NCBI GenBank assembly: GCA_946186375.1
Contig: CAMHMZ010000002.1
Location: 96,478 to 160,477 of the forward strand
DNA from: an uncultured Clostridia bacterium
GTDB taxonomy: Bacteria; Bacillota; Clostridia; Oscillospirales; Oscillospiraceae
Direction: 5' to 3'
DNA length: 64,000 nucleotides
The notes under the pieces were generated by a model. That model saw only the letters and a list, made by a program, of their open reading frames with translations. It searched no databases and was not told the origin of the DNA. This document shows, piece after piece, positions 16,536 to 25,564 of this stretch. The first letter of the stretch is position 1, and the number at the start of each line of letters is the position of its first letter. The position numbers and the translations under genes were made by a program.

Positions 16536-17650
16536 ACAGCGCCTCCCCTCAGGCTGTCGAAGGAGCTTTTCGCTTCGTCCCACAGTACGTCCTTGCCCGC
16601 CAGGGCGAGCTTTTTCATCGTCTCCAGCGCGTCGCGCCGCAGCGCCGGGTCGAGCTCGCGCACCGCACGCAGCACCGCGTTATAGCTGACGCGCTTGTTG
16701 GCGTTGAGCTCTGTAAGCGTGACGGCGCCGGTGGCCTCCAGCGAATCGAAGATCGCGGAGACGAGATTGGCCCGCTGCGTGTCGCTGAGCATGTCCATCC
16801 AGCGGTCGAGCGCCTCGTTGAGGAGCTGACTGACGGTGCTGAGGCGCTCCGCTTTTGCAAAGCCCTTTCCTTCCACGAGCCAGGTATAGGGGCTGTGCTG
16901 CTGGGGGCCCTCTGCGGAGCTCTTGATCACGATGGGCGTCTCCCCCGCCGTCAGCAGCAGGCCGATGACCGTGCCCTCCGGTACGATCTTGATGAGCTTT
17001 GGCGAGATCTCCCGATAGAGGGCGCGCTCCGTGATCTCCCGGCGAAAGCCCGGGCCGTCGTTGGAGTAGACGGCGGCGATGCGGCTTTTGACAGCGCTTG
17101 CGCAGAAGGCCGCGGCGTAGAAGGCGAGGTTGCCGCCCTTGGAGTGTCCGCCGACGCGCAGAAGGCCCTCGTGATGTGCCGCCGCCTCGTCGAGATAGGC
17201 CGCCGCCAGGCGCTGGCCGGGCGTCTCGCTGAGGACGCAGAGGTTGAAGTCCTCCCGCCAGCCGACGATGGTGTTGTCCGTGCCGCGGAAGGAAACGAAG
17301 ACGGAGCCGTCGTCGAGCTCGATGGTGAGGGCCGCAAACTGCAGCTGCTCCTTTTCATCGGTCTTGTCGGCATAGGCGCTGAGCCTTGCCGAGCCGAAGC
17401 GCTCGCTTGCGGCGGCGCGCTGCAGGAGCAGGCCGGGATCGTTTGCCATGTGGGACTGATTGCGTCCCTCCTCGGCATAGCGCCGCGCGGCTTCACGCAG
17501 CGTGACGCTCTCCCCCGCTGCTTCCGGCACGATGCCGCCGAGCTCGGCGTAGGCCAGCTCCGAGAGAATGAGATTATCTACCTCATTGAAGGGATCGCGT
17601 GCAAACGGCAGGTCGCCCCGCCAGTCGATATAGTCCAGGAAATTTGCCAT
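16532..17650 (-). CDS. DUF2974 (Mbeg1-like) alpha/beta-hydrolase, lipase-like
   Basis: Protein of 372 residues. It begins NFLDYIDWRGDLPF, the typical opening of Mbeg1-like proteins, with VSFRGTDNT before the nucleophile elbow GGHSKGGNLA, where Ser is the likely nucleophile. A long C-terminal tail follows. No signal peptide. I chose the ATG at 17650 because AAGGAGA lies seven bases upstream. It overlaps the start of the pyruvate-kinase-like gene by four bases, so the two are co-translated. A lipid or ester substrate is likely from the fold; the actual one is unknown. Confidence 0.82.
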   Translation of the reverse strand: MANFLDYIDWRGDLPFARDPFNEVDNLILSELAYAELGGIVPEAAGESVTLREAARRYAEEGRNQSHMANDPGLLLQRAAASERFGSARLSAYADKTDEKEQLQFAALTIELDDGSVFVSFRGTDNTIVGWREDFNLCVLSETPGQRLAAAYLDEAAAHHEGLLRVGGHSKGGNLAFYAAAFCASAVKSRIAAVYSNDGPGFRREITERALYREISPKLIKIVPEGTVIGLLLTAGETPIVIKSSAEGPQQHSPYTWLVEGKGFAKAERLSTVSQLLNEALDRWMDMLSDTQRANLVSAIFDSLEATGAVTLTELNANKRVSYNAVLRAVRELDPALRRDALETMKKLALAGKDVLWDEAKSSFDSLRGGAV

Positions 17651-17718
17651 ATCCGTGTCTCCTTGTCTGCAGGTGTCGTTCATTCCCCGGGGAAACGGGA
17701 TCTCCCTGCGGCATGGTC

Positions 17719-17753
17719 AAGGCCCGCGGGAGAAGGTCTCTCCGCGCGGGCCT
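17719..17753. terminator. Intrinsic terminator-like hairpin after htrA
   Basis: AAGGCCCGCG (17719-17728) pairs with CGCGGGCCTT (17744-17753). It lies just past the htrA stop. The T-rich side is stronger on the plus strand. Confidence 0.6.
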
Positions 17754-17771
17754 TATTTTATTTGTAGCTTG

Positions 17772-19094
17772 TCAGCCGTAGATATCGTTCGTGTCGACGA
17801 GCTTGACGTCCACCTCGAAGATCTCACCCTCGCGCCAGAGCTTGAAGTGCAGCGAGTCGCCGACCTGGAACTGATCCTTGATCGCGGCGACCTCCGCCGT
17901 CTCCGAGACCGGCTGCCCGTTGACCTCGAGCAGGATATCGCCCTCGCGCAGGCCCTGGGCCAGGGCGTCGGAGCCCTCGCTCACGTCTGTGATATACAAC
18001 CCGCCCGGCAGATCGTACTCCTTGGCAGCGCTCTCCGGGATGGGTCCGATGGTAATGCCGATGGAGGGGCGGCCGCGCACCTCACCGGTTTCGATGAGGG
18101 AGTTGATGACGCTGACCACGGTGCCGCTCGGGATGGCAAAGCCGATGCCCTCGATGCTCGAAGCGCTGGACATCATCTTCATGTTCGTGATGCCGATGAC
18201 CTGCCCGTGCATGTTGAAGAGGGGCCCGCCGGAGTTGCCCTCGTTGATGGCGGTGTTCGTCTGCAGCAGGTTCATGCTGCGACCCTTGTAGCTGACGCCG
18301 CGCTCGATGGCGGAGATGATGCCGTCGGTGAGCGTCATGCGGAAGCTCTCGCCCAGGGGGTTGCCGATCGCAGCGACGCGCTCGCCCACGGTCAGCACGT
18401 CGCTCTGGCCGAACTCCGCCGCGGGAAGCCCTGTGGCCTCGATCTTCAGCACGGCGATATCGCTGATGCTGTCGGCGCCGACGAGCCTGGCCTCGAATTC
18501 CCTGTCATCATAGAGGGTAACCACGGCGCGGTCGCAGCCGTCCACGACGTGGGTGTTCGTGAGGATCAGCCCGTCGGACGAAAGGATGACGCCGCTGCCC
18601 CAGCTGTAGCCGACCTGCTTGCCGGTGTAGCCGCTGATGCCGACCACGGAGGGCGAGCATTTCTGATACAGCTCCTGCAGGCTCAGTTCTTCTCCAACCG
18701 CGGCCTTGACCGAGACCTGGAGCTTACTGCCGAGCTTGACCTTTTCGATGTCGACGCGCGCGGGTGTATTCTCGACCGACTCATAGTAGCTGCGGAAGAA
18801 ATCGCGCCAGTCGTCGGGCATGCTGTCAGGCACCTCGCCGGGCAGCTCATCCGTAAAGGGCGTGTCCTCCCGCTGCGCGGGCGTGTTCGCCGGGGCGCTC
18901 TTGCCCGAGCCCGTCTCCCGGAAGGCGATGCTGCTGCCGATCAGAAGCATTAGCCCCAGGCAGCTCCAGAGCGCGATACGCCAACCTTTCTTCAGCTTTT
19001 TCTTTGTTTTCTTCTGTTCCTGCGCCGGCTGCTGCTTCTCGCTTGTCAGCGGCGCGTACCAGCTTTCGCTGCCATACCAGCTCTCGTTGCTCAT
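17772..19094 (-). CDS. htrA: HtrA/DegP-type serine protease, membrane-anchored
   Basis: Protein of 440 residues. A cytoplasmic tail with a duplicated SWY motif and a lysine-rich stretch is followed by one membrane helix (about residues 39-58), then a linker. The trypsin-like domain carries the triad His182 (TNTHVV), Asp212 (SDIAVL) and Ser288 (GNSGGP). A C-terminal PDZ domain starts around residue 345, with GLREGDILLEVNG as its clearest motif. It degrades or refolds misfolded proteins outside the membrane. It is the third gene of the regulator-kinase-protease operon and overlaps the kinase stop by four bases. Confidence 0.93.
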   Translation of the reverse strand: MSNESWYGSESWYAPLTSEKQQPAQEQKKTKKKLKKGWRIALWSCLGLMLLIGSSIAFRETGSGKSAPANTPAQREDTPFTDELPGEVPDSMPDDWRDFFRSYYESVENTPARVDIEKVKLGSKLQVSVKAAVGEELSLQELYQKCSPSVVGISGYTGKQVGYSWGSGVILSSDGLILTNTHVVDGCDRAVVTLYDDREFEARLVGADSISDIAVLKIEATGLPAAEFGQSDVLTVGERVAAIGNPLGESFRMTLTDGIISAIERGVSYKGRSMNLLQTNTAINEGNSGGPLFNMHGQVIGITNMKMMSSASSIEGIGFAIPSGTVVSVINSLIETGEVRGRPSIGITIGPIPESAAKEYDLPGGLYITDVSEGSDALAQGLREGDILLEVNGQPVSETAEVAAIKDQFQVGDSLHFKLWREGEIFEVDVKLVDTNDIYG

Positions 19095-20545
19095 ATGCGT
19101 TCCCCAGACTTTCCTTGTTTGATCTCCGTCAGCGGCAGCGTGAACACAAATTCCGTCATGCCGTCGGCGCTTTTCACGGCGATGTCCTCGTCGTGGCTGT
19201 TGATGATGGTCTTGACCAGATAGAGCCCCAGGCCGACGCCGTCCTTATCCAGGCTGCGGGATCGGTCGGACTTGTGAAAACGGTCGAAAATAAAGGGAAG
19301 ATCCTCCGGCGGGATGGTCTCGCCGCAGTCCTTGACGGATACATAGGCCTTCTTGCCCTCGCGATAGAGCCGCAGGGTGATGCAGCTGCCCGGCGCGGCG
19401 AATTTCACCGCGTTATCCAGGAGGTTATAGATCACCTGCGTGATCGCGTCCTTGTCGGCGCGCACCATGATGTGGTTGTCCGGCAGCTGCGGATCGACGT
19501 CGAGCCGCTTTTTCGTTGCGCGGCTTTCAAAGCTCAAAAGCGTCTGCAAAATGAGCTCCGTCAGATCGAAGTCCGTCCTTCTCGTCGGGTCGGCTGCGCG
19601 GGCGCGCATCTGCGACACGTCCAGCATGTCCCGCACGAGGCGTGACAGGCGTCTTGTCTCGTCCCGGATGGAGCGCAGGTATTTCTCCTCGTCCTCCTTG
19701 GGAATCGTGCCGTCCAGAATACCGTCGGCAAAGCCCGCGATCGTGGTCATGGGCGTACGCAGTTCGTGGGAAATGTTGGCGATGAACTCGCTGCGCCTGG
19801 CCTCGGCGCTCTCCAGCGAGTCGGCCATTTTATTGAAGGAGTCGATCAGCGCTCCCATCTCGTCCGTCGGGTCCTCCTCCTGCTTGACACGCACAGAGAA
19901 GTCGCCCCGGGCGAATTTCCGGGAAGCGGCGGCGATCTCGTCGAGCGGCCGTGCCATGCGCTTGGAATAAATGAGACTCAGCGCGAGCGCCGCCAGAAAG
20001 ACGCCGATCGCCACGAGTGAGGCCACGCCCAGGAAGGTCGACCAGGCGCCGAGGATGCTGTCGATGCCGTTGGTGACGAAGACATAGCCCAGCGCTTCTC
20101 CGCTGCGGGCTGTAACAGGCTTGGCCACGATGAAACGGTCTTTAGAATAGAAGCCGTCGAGCGAGCTGATCTGCTCATACTGTCCTTCCGCGTCGAGCTG
20201 CTGCAGCATCGCCTCCGGCATCTGAGCGCCGATATGCTCGCACAGGGCGCCGCGATCCGAACAGGAGACGATGCGCCCGCTCCGGTTGGCCAGAAAGATG
20301 TGGTTGCCGGTGCTGCTCGAGATGGAGCTGAGGTTCAGGCGCAGCGCCCAACTCGTCAGATCCTCGCTCTCGCCCATGGCTGAGGCCAGGCGCGCGATCT
20401 CGTCAGCACTTTTCTCCATCGTGCCCTGGTATTCGTCCAGCACGAAGCTGCGCCCGATGCCGACGAAGGCCACCGCCACGATCAGAAAGCAGAGCGCGAC
20501 CATCGTGGCCGTGGCCACGAAGTTGCGCAGATAGATGCTTTTCAC
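19091..20545 (-). CDS. Two-component sensor histidine kinase
   Basis: Protein of 484 residues with a GTG start, preceded by GGAG six bases upstream and three bases after the regulator stop. Order: TM1 (about 10-30), extracellular sensor domain (about 31-165), TM2 (about 165-188), HAMP linker, HisKA with the H-box HELRTPMTTIAGFADGILDG, then HATPase with DNAVKFA and DGVGLGLYLVK. The kinase would phosphorylate the adjacent OmpR-type regulator. The operon with htrA resembles CssRS-HtrA of Bacillus, so a response to envelope protein stress is a fair inference. Confidence 0.94.
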   Translation of the reverse strand: MKSIYLRNFVATATMVALCFLIVAVAFVGIGRSFVLDEYQGTMEKSADEIARLASAMGESEDLTSWALRLNLSSISSSTGNHIFLANRSGRIVSCSDRGALCEHIGAQMPEAMLQQLDAEGQYEQISSLDGFYSKDRFIVAKPVTARSGEALGYVFVTNGIDSILGAWSTFLGVASLVAIGVFLAALALSLIYSKRMARPLDEIAAASRKFARGDFSVRVKQEEDPTDEMGALIDSFNKMADSLESAEARRSEFIANISHELRTPMTTIAGFADGILDGTIPKEDEEKYLRSIRDETRRLSRLVRDMLDVSQMRARAADPTRRTDFDLTELILQTLLSFESRATKKRLDVDPQLPDNHIMVRADKDAITQVIYNLLDNAVKFAAPGSCITLRLYREGKKAYVSVKDCGETIPPEDLPFIFDRFHKSDRSRSLDKDGVGLGLYLVKTIINSHDEDIAVKSADGMTEFVFTLPLTEIKQGKSGERI

Positions 20546-20548
20546 GCC

Positions 20549-21232
20549 TTACTCCAGCACTTCGAACTTATAGCCCACGCCCCAGACCGTCTTGAGAGAC
20601 CATTTCTCCGAGACGCCCTCGAGCTTTTCGCGCAGACGCTTGATGTGTACGTCGACCGTCCGCGAGTCGCCGAAATAATCGAAGCCCCAGACCTCGTCGA
20701 GAAGCTGGTTGCGCGTGAAGACGCGGTTCGGCGAGGAGGCCAGATGGAACAGCAGCTCCATCTCCTTGGGCGGCGTGTCCACCTTTTTCCCGTCGACGAT
20801 CAGCTCATAGGAGTCGAGATTGATGATCAGCTTGTCATAGCTGAGCTTCTTCTCCACCGGCGCATCCGCGTCCTTGCGGCGCATGACCGCATGCACGCGG
20901 GCGATCAGCTCCTTGACGTCGAAGGGCTTGGTTACATAATCATCCGCACCCATCTCGAGACCATTGACTTTATCGCTGATCTCTCCTTTTGCGGTTAACA
21001 TAATGATAGGAGTCGAGGACTTCTTGCGGATATCCCGGCAAACCTGCCAGCCGTCCTTGACGGGCAGCATGATGTCCAGCAGCACGACATCCGGCTGGAA
21101 GAGATCAAAGTCGCTCTCGGCCTTGCCGCCGTCAGAGGCGATCATGACCTCGAAGCCGTCCCGGCCCAGATACAGGCGCAGCAGCTCCGCAATATTGCCG
21201 TCGTCCTCCACGACCAGTGCGCGTTTACTCAT
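20549..21232 (-). CDS. OmpR-family response regulator
   Basis: Protein of 227 residues. The receiver domain shows the acidic pair VVEDD, the phospho-acceptor Asp in VVLLDIMLP, the Thr in IMLTAK and the Lys in VTKPFD. The C-terminal winged helix ends with RTVDVHIKRLREKL and VWGVGYKFE. I chose the ATG at 21232, nine bases after CGGAGG; the longer frame would run into the promoter. It is the first gene of the operon with the sensor kinase and HtrA, and probably activates that operon. Confidence 0.95.
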   Translation of the reverse strand: MSKRALVVEDDGNIAELLRLYLGRDGFEVMIASDGGKAESDFDLFQPDVVLLDIMLPVKDGWQVCRDIRKKSSTPIIMLTAKGEISDKVNGLEMGADDYVTKPFDVKELIARVHAVMRRKDADAPVEKKLSYDKLIINLDSYELIVDGKKVDTPPKEMELLFHLASSPNRVFTRNQLLDEVWGFDYFGDSRTVDVHIKRLREKLEGVSEKWSLKTVWGVGYKFEVLE

Positions 21233-21277
21233 AACTACGTTCCTCCGTTTACACTTCTGACTTTTTATTATACACAA

Positions 21278-21283
21278 ATTATA
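21278..21283 (-). promoter_or_regulatory. Probable -10 box of the regulator-kinase-htrA operon
   Basis: On the minus strand TATAAT lies 46 bases before the regulator ATG. No good TTGACA-like -35 box is present at the right spacing, which would suit a regulated promoter that needs an activator. Confidence 0.45.
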
Positions 21284-21325
21284 GCGCGTCGGGAAGAGCA
21301 AAGGTTAAAAAAATGTAAAAAACGA

Positions 21326-21367
21326 AAAGCCCGCTGGCGGTCTCTTGCGGCTCCGCCAGCGGGCTTT
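21326..21367 (-). terminator. Intrinsic terminator after the M20 dipeptidase gene
   Basis: AAAGCCCGCTGGCGG (21326-21340) pairs perfectly with CCGCCAGCGGGCTTT (21353-21367). On the minus strand it is followed by a T-rich run. Confidence 0.88.
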
Positions 21368-21381
21368 GCTCTGTATACCGG

Positions 21382-22761
21382 TCAGAAGCTGAGCTTTTCC
21401 AGCTCGATGAGCGCCACGATATAGACCTTCAGCGCCTCGAGAAGCCAGGCCTTGCAGGCCGCCTCGTCCACGCCGTGGATGGGTCCGGCGAAGTCCGGCT
21501 GCGGCCGCTCCGGGTGCTCGGGTCCGAAGGACACGGCGTTCGGGAAGTCGCGCGCGTAGGTGCCGCCGCCGATGGTATAGGGCTCGGCGTTTTCGCCGGT
21601 GACGGCGTTGTAGGCGCCGATGCAGGCGCGGATCTCCGGCTTGTCAAGGCTCATGTAGAAAGGCGGCGCGTCGCGCTCGACCGTGACCTCGCATACATCG
21701 CCCACCTTCTCGCGGATCTTGGCCGCGATCTGCTCGCCGCTGGTGTTCGTGGGATAACGGCTGTCGAGCGTCTGGAACATGCGGCCGTCCTCCACGCCGA
21801 TCACGCCGCCGACAAGCGTGAGGGGCTTGAAGAGCCCGTCGTCAGCCTGTACGCCGAGGCCGCTGCCGTCGCTGTTTTCGTTGAGCATCGCCACCGCGCG
21901 CAGGAATTTCGCCTCCTGTTCCCCGGCAAGGCCCTTCTCAAGCAGGTAATTGACCAGCACGCCGATGGCGTTGACCGTGCCCTCGGGCAGCGAGGCGTGG
22001 CCGCCGACGCCGACAGCCGTCAGATGCCAGAGGCCGTCTTCGGTCTTTTCCGCCGTCACGCCGGGGGCGCTCCCGGCCTTCTCCGCCTTCACCCAGGCCT
22101 CCGCCTTGTCGGGAATGGCGTTGGCCGCAAAGCCGCCCTTGATGTCGACGAGCTTTTCCATCGGCACCTTCGCTATCATGCGCCCGTGGTAGATGCCCTT
22201 CTCACCGTTGCAGAGGGGGAAGTTCGCGTCCGGGCTGAAGCAGAAGAGCGGCGCGCGGAAATGGGCCAGATAGTAGTCCACATCGCCCATGCCGGTCTCC
22301 TCGTTCGCGCCGAGCAGGGCGCGCACGGGATAGCGCAGGGGGATGCCGCGATCCTTGAGATATTTGAGTGCGTACAGGCACAGCACGCTCGGCCCCTTGT
22401 CGTCCATGACGCCGCGGCCGATGATATAGCCCTCCCGCTCGCGCATTGTGAAGGGGTCCTCCGTCCAGCCGTCGCCGACGGGGACCACGTCGAGATGCGT
22501 AATGGTGGCGAGATAGTCCTCGCCCTCGCCGATCTCAGCGTATCCGATATAGTTTTCGCAGTTGACCGTTTTCAGCCCCAGCTCGCGGGCGATGCGCAGC
22601 CCCTCGTCCAGCGCGCGGGCCGGGCCCTCGCCGAAGGGGGCGCCGGGCGCCGCCTCGCCCTCCACGCTGTTGATCGCCACGAGGCGGGCGATGTTCGCAA
22701 AGATCTCCTCTTCATGCGCCTCAATAAAGGCGTCGATCTCCCGGTTCAGAATGTCGTCCAT
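21382..22761 (-). CDS. M20-family dipeptidase, PepV/Sapep-like
   Basis: Protein of 459 residues, close to PepV length. Metal ligands and the catalytic Glu are visible: THLDVVPVG, GVMDDKG, ANEETGMGD, FSPDANFP, and the late His in GPIHGVDE. The lid domain begins around residue 180 and includes VGVGGHASLPEG. It is a cytoplasmic zinc peptidase that cleaves dipeptides, probably part of amino-acid catabolism. The ATG at 22761 has AAGGAG seven bases upstream; the longer frame starts in the promoter region. Single gene with its own terminator. Confidence 0.92.
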   Translation of the reverse strand: MDDILNREIDAFIEAHEEEIFANIARLVAINSVEGEAAPGAPFGEGPARALDEGLRIARELGLKTVNCENYIGYAEIGEGEDYLATITHLDVVPVGDGWTEDPFTMREREGYIIGRGVMDDKGPSVLCLYALKYLKDRGIPLRYPVRALLGANEETGMGDVDYYLAHFRAPLFCFSPDANFPLCNGEKGIYHGRMIAKVPMEKLVDIKGGFAANAIPDKAEAWVKAEKAGSAPGVTAEKTEDGLWHLTAVGVGGHASLPEGTVNAIGVLVNYLLEKGLAGEQEAKFLRAVAMLNENSDGSGLGVQADDGLFKPLTLVGGVIGVEDGRMFQTLDSRYPTNTSGEQIAAKIREKVGDVCEVTVERDAPPFYMSLDKPEIRACIGAYNAVTGENAEPYTIGGGTYARDFPNAVSFGPEHPERPQPDFAGPIHGVDEAACKAWLLEALKVYIVALIELEKLSF

Positions 22762-22898
22762 GCTGCCGCTCCTTTTCAGATGATTCCGGCCCCCGCCGGC
22801 CGAGGTCTTGTTGTTCGTTTCCAGTATACTCTTTTGCTTCGGAACTTGCAATCTTTCCTTTGCTGTGAACAGAAGGCCCGTTTTTTCCGGGATCGGGT

Positions 22899-22927
22899 TT
22901 GCTTTTTTGATCGGCCTGTGATAGGAT
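22899..22927 (+). promoter_or_regulatory. Promoter of the leucine-rich-repeat lipoprotein gene
   Basis: TTGCTT (22899-22904), 17-base spacer, TAGGAT (22922-22927), 78 bases before the ATG. Confidence 0.55.
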
Positions 22928-23005
22928 AAACGCAGCGTTTTTTCCTGTTTGCGCCTTCGGATCCGGAGCGCAGACAGACTTCAGTCTCTTGGAGGAGACC
23001 CTTTG

Positions 23006-24157
23006 ATGAAACATAAGCGTCTTTTTATTCTTTTTCTTATTCTCCTGCTGCTCGCCGGCTGCGCCGAAACAGCCTCCCCCGCTCCGGCGGAGCCCTCTGC
23101 GGAGGCGGCGTCCGATCGCTCCCCGAAGCCGACGCCCGAGCCGACCCCGGAGCCTACACCTGAGCCTACACCAGAGCCGCCGCGCTCGGTCGTTCTAAGT
23201 GATGAGACGGCCGAGGAGATCCTCGCCCTGGTGGATAATCCGCTTCTGGAGGAGGTAGACGGCAGCGCCTGCCGTGAAACGGCAGCCATGGCGCAGCTGC
23301 AGCGCCTGCGGCCGGACTGTGAGGTGAGCTTTTCCTATGTCTACCGGGGCGAGACGCTCCCCTCCGACACTCGGGAGTTGACCGTGACGGAAGCCGAGGA
23401 CGCCTGGGACGCTCTGAGCTGCCTGCCGAAGCTCGAGCACGTCGATATGCATACGCTTGACTGGAGCGTGGAAGAGATGGAGCGCTTCGAGTCCGCCTTC
23501 CCGGAGGTCGATTTCCTGTGGACGCTTCATTTCGGAGAATGGACCGTGACGAGCGACATCACCTGCTTCTCCACGCTGCGCACAGGTCTTGAGGGCAGCC
23601 ACCGCTATACGAACGACGAGCTCTATCCCCTTTTGCGCTTTGCGCACCACCTCCGGGCGCTCGATCTGGGCCACAACGCGCTGACTGATCTTACGCTGAT
23701 CGGTCAGATGTCTGAGCTTCAGGTGCTGATCCTGGCTGACAATGAGACGCTGCTGGACATCTCCCCGCTCTCCCAGCTGGAAAACCTCTATTACCTCGAG
23801 CTTTTCCTCTGCCGGGAGATCGAGGACTTCTCCCCGCTCGCTTCTCTGACGAAGCTCAAGGATCTCAACCTCTCCTATGACAAATATTTTGACAGCCTCG
23901 ATTTTCTGGAAAACTGCCCCGAGTTTGAAAACGGCTGGTTCCGCAATACCCCCGTGACCCGCGAACAGGCCGACGCCTATCTGGCCGGGCACCCTGACGC
24001 GACGCTGATCGTCGGTTACCCGGCGGACGTATCCTCCACCGCCTTCGGCTGGCGCGAGACGGAGCGAAACATCGCCATCCGAAACGCCTTTACCAACTGG
24101 CCCACGGTCGCCGACTGGCGGCACTGGGACGACATCGAATACCGGGAGGACGCGTAG
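23006..24157 (+). CDS. Leucine-rich-repeat surface lipoprotein
   Basis: Protein of 383 residues. The signal ends in the lipobox LLAGC, followed by a Ser/Ala/Pro-rich stretch and a run of Pro-Thr-Pro-Glu repeats as a spacer. The domain after it contains leucine-rich repeats between about residues 225 and 305, such as LRALDLGHNALTDLTLI, LQVLILADNETLLDISPL and LKDLNLSYDKYFDSLDFL. It probably binds a protein or glycan at the cell surface; no enzymatic motif is seen. GGAGGAG precedes the ATG at 23006. Single gene ending at a strong terminator. Confidence 0.85.
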   Translation: MKHKRLFILFLILLLLAGCAETASPAPAEPSAEAASDRSPKPTPEPTPEPTPEPTPEPPRSVVLSDETAEEILALVDNPLLEEVDGSACRETAAMAQLQRLRPDCEVSFSYVYRGETLPSDTRELTVTEAEDAWDALSCLPKLEHVDMHTLDWSVEEMERFESAFPEVDFLWTLHFGEWTVTSDITCFSTLRTGLEGSHRYTNDELYPLLRFAHHLRALDLGHNALTDLTLIGQMSELQVLILADNETLLDISPLSQLENLYYLELFLCREIEDFSPLASLTKLKDLNLSYDKYFDSLDFLENCPEFENGWFRNTPVTREQADAYLAGHPDATLIVGYPADVSSTAFGWRETERNIAIRNAFTNWPTVADWRHWDDIEYREDA

Positions 24158-24179
24158 GCAGTTTCAGTATTTCATATAT

Positions 24180-24226
24180 AAAAAGACAGGCTGTGAGAAA
24201 CCGTGTTTCTCACAGCCTGTCTTTTT
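24180..24226. terminator. Bidirectional terminator between the LRR lipoprotein and plsY
   Basis: Perfect 22-base arms (24180-24201 and 24205-24226) with AAAAA on the left and TTTTT on the right. The stem core (CAGGCTGTGAGAAAC) resembles that of the terminator at 2115-2164. Confidence 0.92.
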
Positions 24227-24237
24227 GGCTTTGTTTT

Positions 24238-24852
24238 TTAATCTTTTGCGGGGCCTTTGGCGCCCTTGGCGCGGAAGTCCGGCTCTGTTCCGGCGATGAG
24301 GCGCTTGATGTTCTCCCTGTGCTGCCAGATGGCGAGCGTCATGGCGAAGATCGCCAGCAGCAGCCGCGGGGTGCTCACGCCGAAGAGGAGCGACGCGGCC
24401 GTGATCGCCAGCGCCGCGAGCACGGAGCCGAGCGAGACCTTCTTGCTCAAGAAAGCGCCGAGCAGGAACACGCCCAAGACCACGAGGCCGACACGCCAGT
24501 CGATCGCGAAGGCGATCGCGCCGCCGGCAGAGATGCCCTTGCCGCCGCGGAAGCGGTAGAGCAGCGGAAAGCAGTGCCCCAGCATGCAGGCTGCGCCCGC
24601 GCAGGCCAGGCCCCAGTCGCCCAGCATCCAACAGCCGAGGAGCATCGCGGCCACGGTTTTGAGCATGTCGCCCGCCATGGCGGCTAACCCCGCGCCAAGC
24701 CCGTAGGTCCGGGCCATGTTGGTGGCGCCGGCGTTTCCGCTGCCGTGGCTGCGCACGTCCCCGCCCAGGCCCTGGGAGATCAGAATGGACAGATTGACAG
24801 AGCCGAGAATAAAGCTCACGATAATGATAACCGCGTATTTTGCGACCATCAT
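24238..24852 (-). CDS. plsY: Glycerol-3-phosphate acyltransferase PlsY
   Basis: Protein of 204 residues with five membrane segments, the PlsY size. Conserved motifs: GSGNAGATN (first loop), LGHCFPLLYRFRGGKG (second loop) and a third in the C-terminal loop near HRENIKRL. It transfers an acyl group from acyl-phosphate to glycerol-3-phosphate, the first step of phospholipid synthesis, at the membrane. The start at 24852 follows GAGGTG by six bases; an earlier in-frame GTG lacks a site. Confidence 0.94.
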   Translation of the reverse strand: MMVAKYAVIIIVSFILGSVNLSILISQGLGGDVRSHGSGNAGATNMARTYGLGAGLAAMAGDMLKTVAAMLLGCWMLGDWGLACAGAACMLGHCFPLLYRFRGGKGISAGGAIAFAIDWRVGLVVLGVFLLGAFLSKKVSLGSVLAALAITAASLLFGVSTPRLLLAIFAMTLAIWQHRENIKRLIAGTEPDFRAKGAKGPAKD

Positions 24853-24937
24853 AACACTCACCTCGAATTCACTCACGCCCCATATTATACACAGCCCTCC
24901 CTCCTTTTTCAATGGAGAGAGGGCCGTTCACGATAAT

Positions 24938-25564
24938 TTAAAAATTCACAGTCCAAGGCCACAGCTCCGGCGGGGGCGCCGTGAAGCAGAGCTTCTCCCT
25001 GCTCTTCGGATGGGTAAAACGCAGGCTGTGCGACCAGAGGGCGATCGGACAGTCGTCCTCCGGCAGGCCGTATTTCCTGTCGCCCACGAGCGGCAGGCCT
25101 CGTGAGGAAAACTGGCAGCGGATCTGATGTGTGCGCCCGGTCACAAGCTCGATGCGCACAAGGCTCAGCCCCTCGCGCCGCCCAAGCGTCTCGTAGCGCA
25201 AGATCGCCTCCTGCACGCCCTTGCCCGGCGCCTCGGCCACAAAGGTCAGGCACTTGACCCTGTCGCGTGCGAGGAGGTCTCGCATTTCTCCCCTGTCCTC
25301 TGTCCGGCCGTGTACGACGGCGAGATAGCGCTTGTCAAAGCCGCCCTCCCGGATCTGACGCGAGAGCTCAGACGCGCTCTCGGCATCTTTAGAGAGCACC
25401 ATCAGCCCGCCGACGACCCGGTCGAGCCGGTGCACGGTGCGGATCTCTCTTGCTCCGAGCTGGGCGCGCAAAAGCTCCGGCACGCCGCCTGGCTCGTCCG
25501 TGGACAGAACCCCCGCGGGCTTTAGCACGACGACGAGCGAGGCGTCCTCATAGACAAGCTCCAT
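24938..25564 (-). CDS. RluA-family pseudouridine synthase, short form
   Basis: Protein of 208 residues, without the N-terminal S4 domain of RluC/RluD. The catalytic motif is HRLDRVVGGL (usual HRLDRxTSGL, catalytic Asp present), with later motifs RYLAVVHG and VTGRTHQIRCQF. It isomerises uridine to pseudouridine in rRNA or tRNA; the target site cannot be told. The ATG at 25564 has a G-rich site just upstream. The next genes are divergent (RNA methyltransferase) and co-directional (plsY). Confidence 0.9.
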   Translation of the reverse strand: MELVYEDASLVVVLKPAGVLSTDEPGGVPELLRAQLGAREIRTVHRLDRVVGGLMVLSKDAESASELSRQIREGGFDKRYLAVVHGRTEDRGEMRDLLARDRVKCLTFVAEAPGKGVQEAILRYETLGRREGLSLVRIELVTGRTHQIRCQFSSRGLPLVGDRKYGLPEDDCPIALWSHSLRFTHPKSREKLCFTAPPPELWPWTVNF

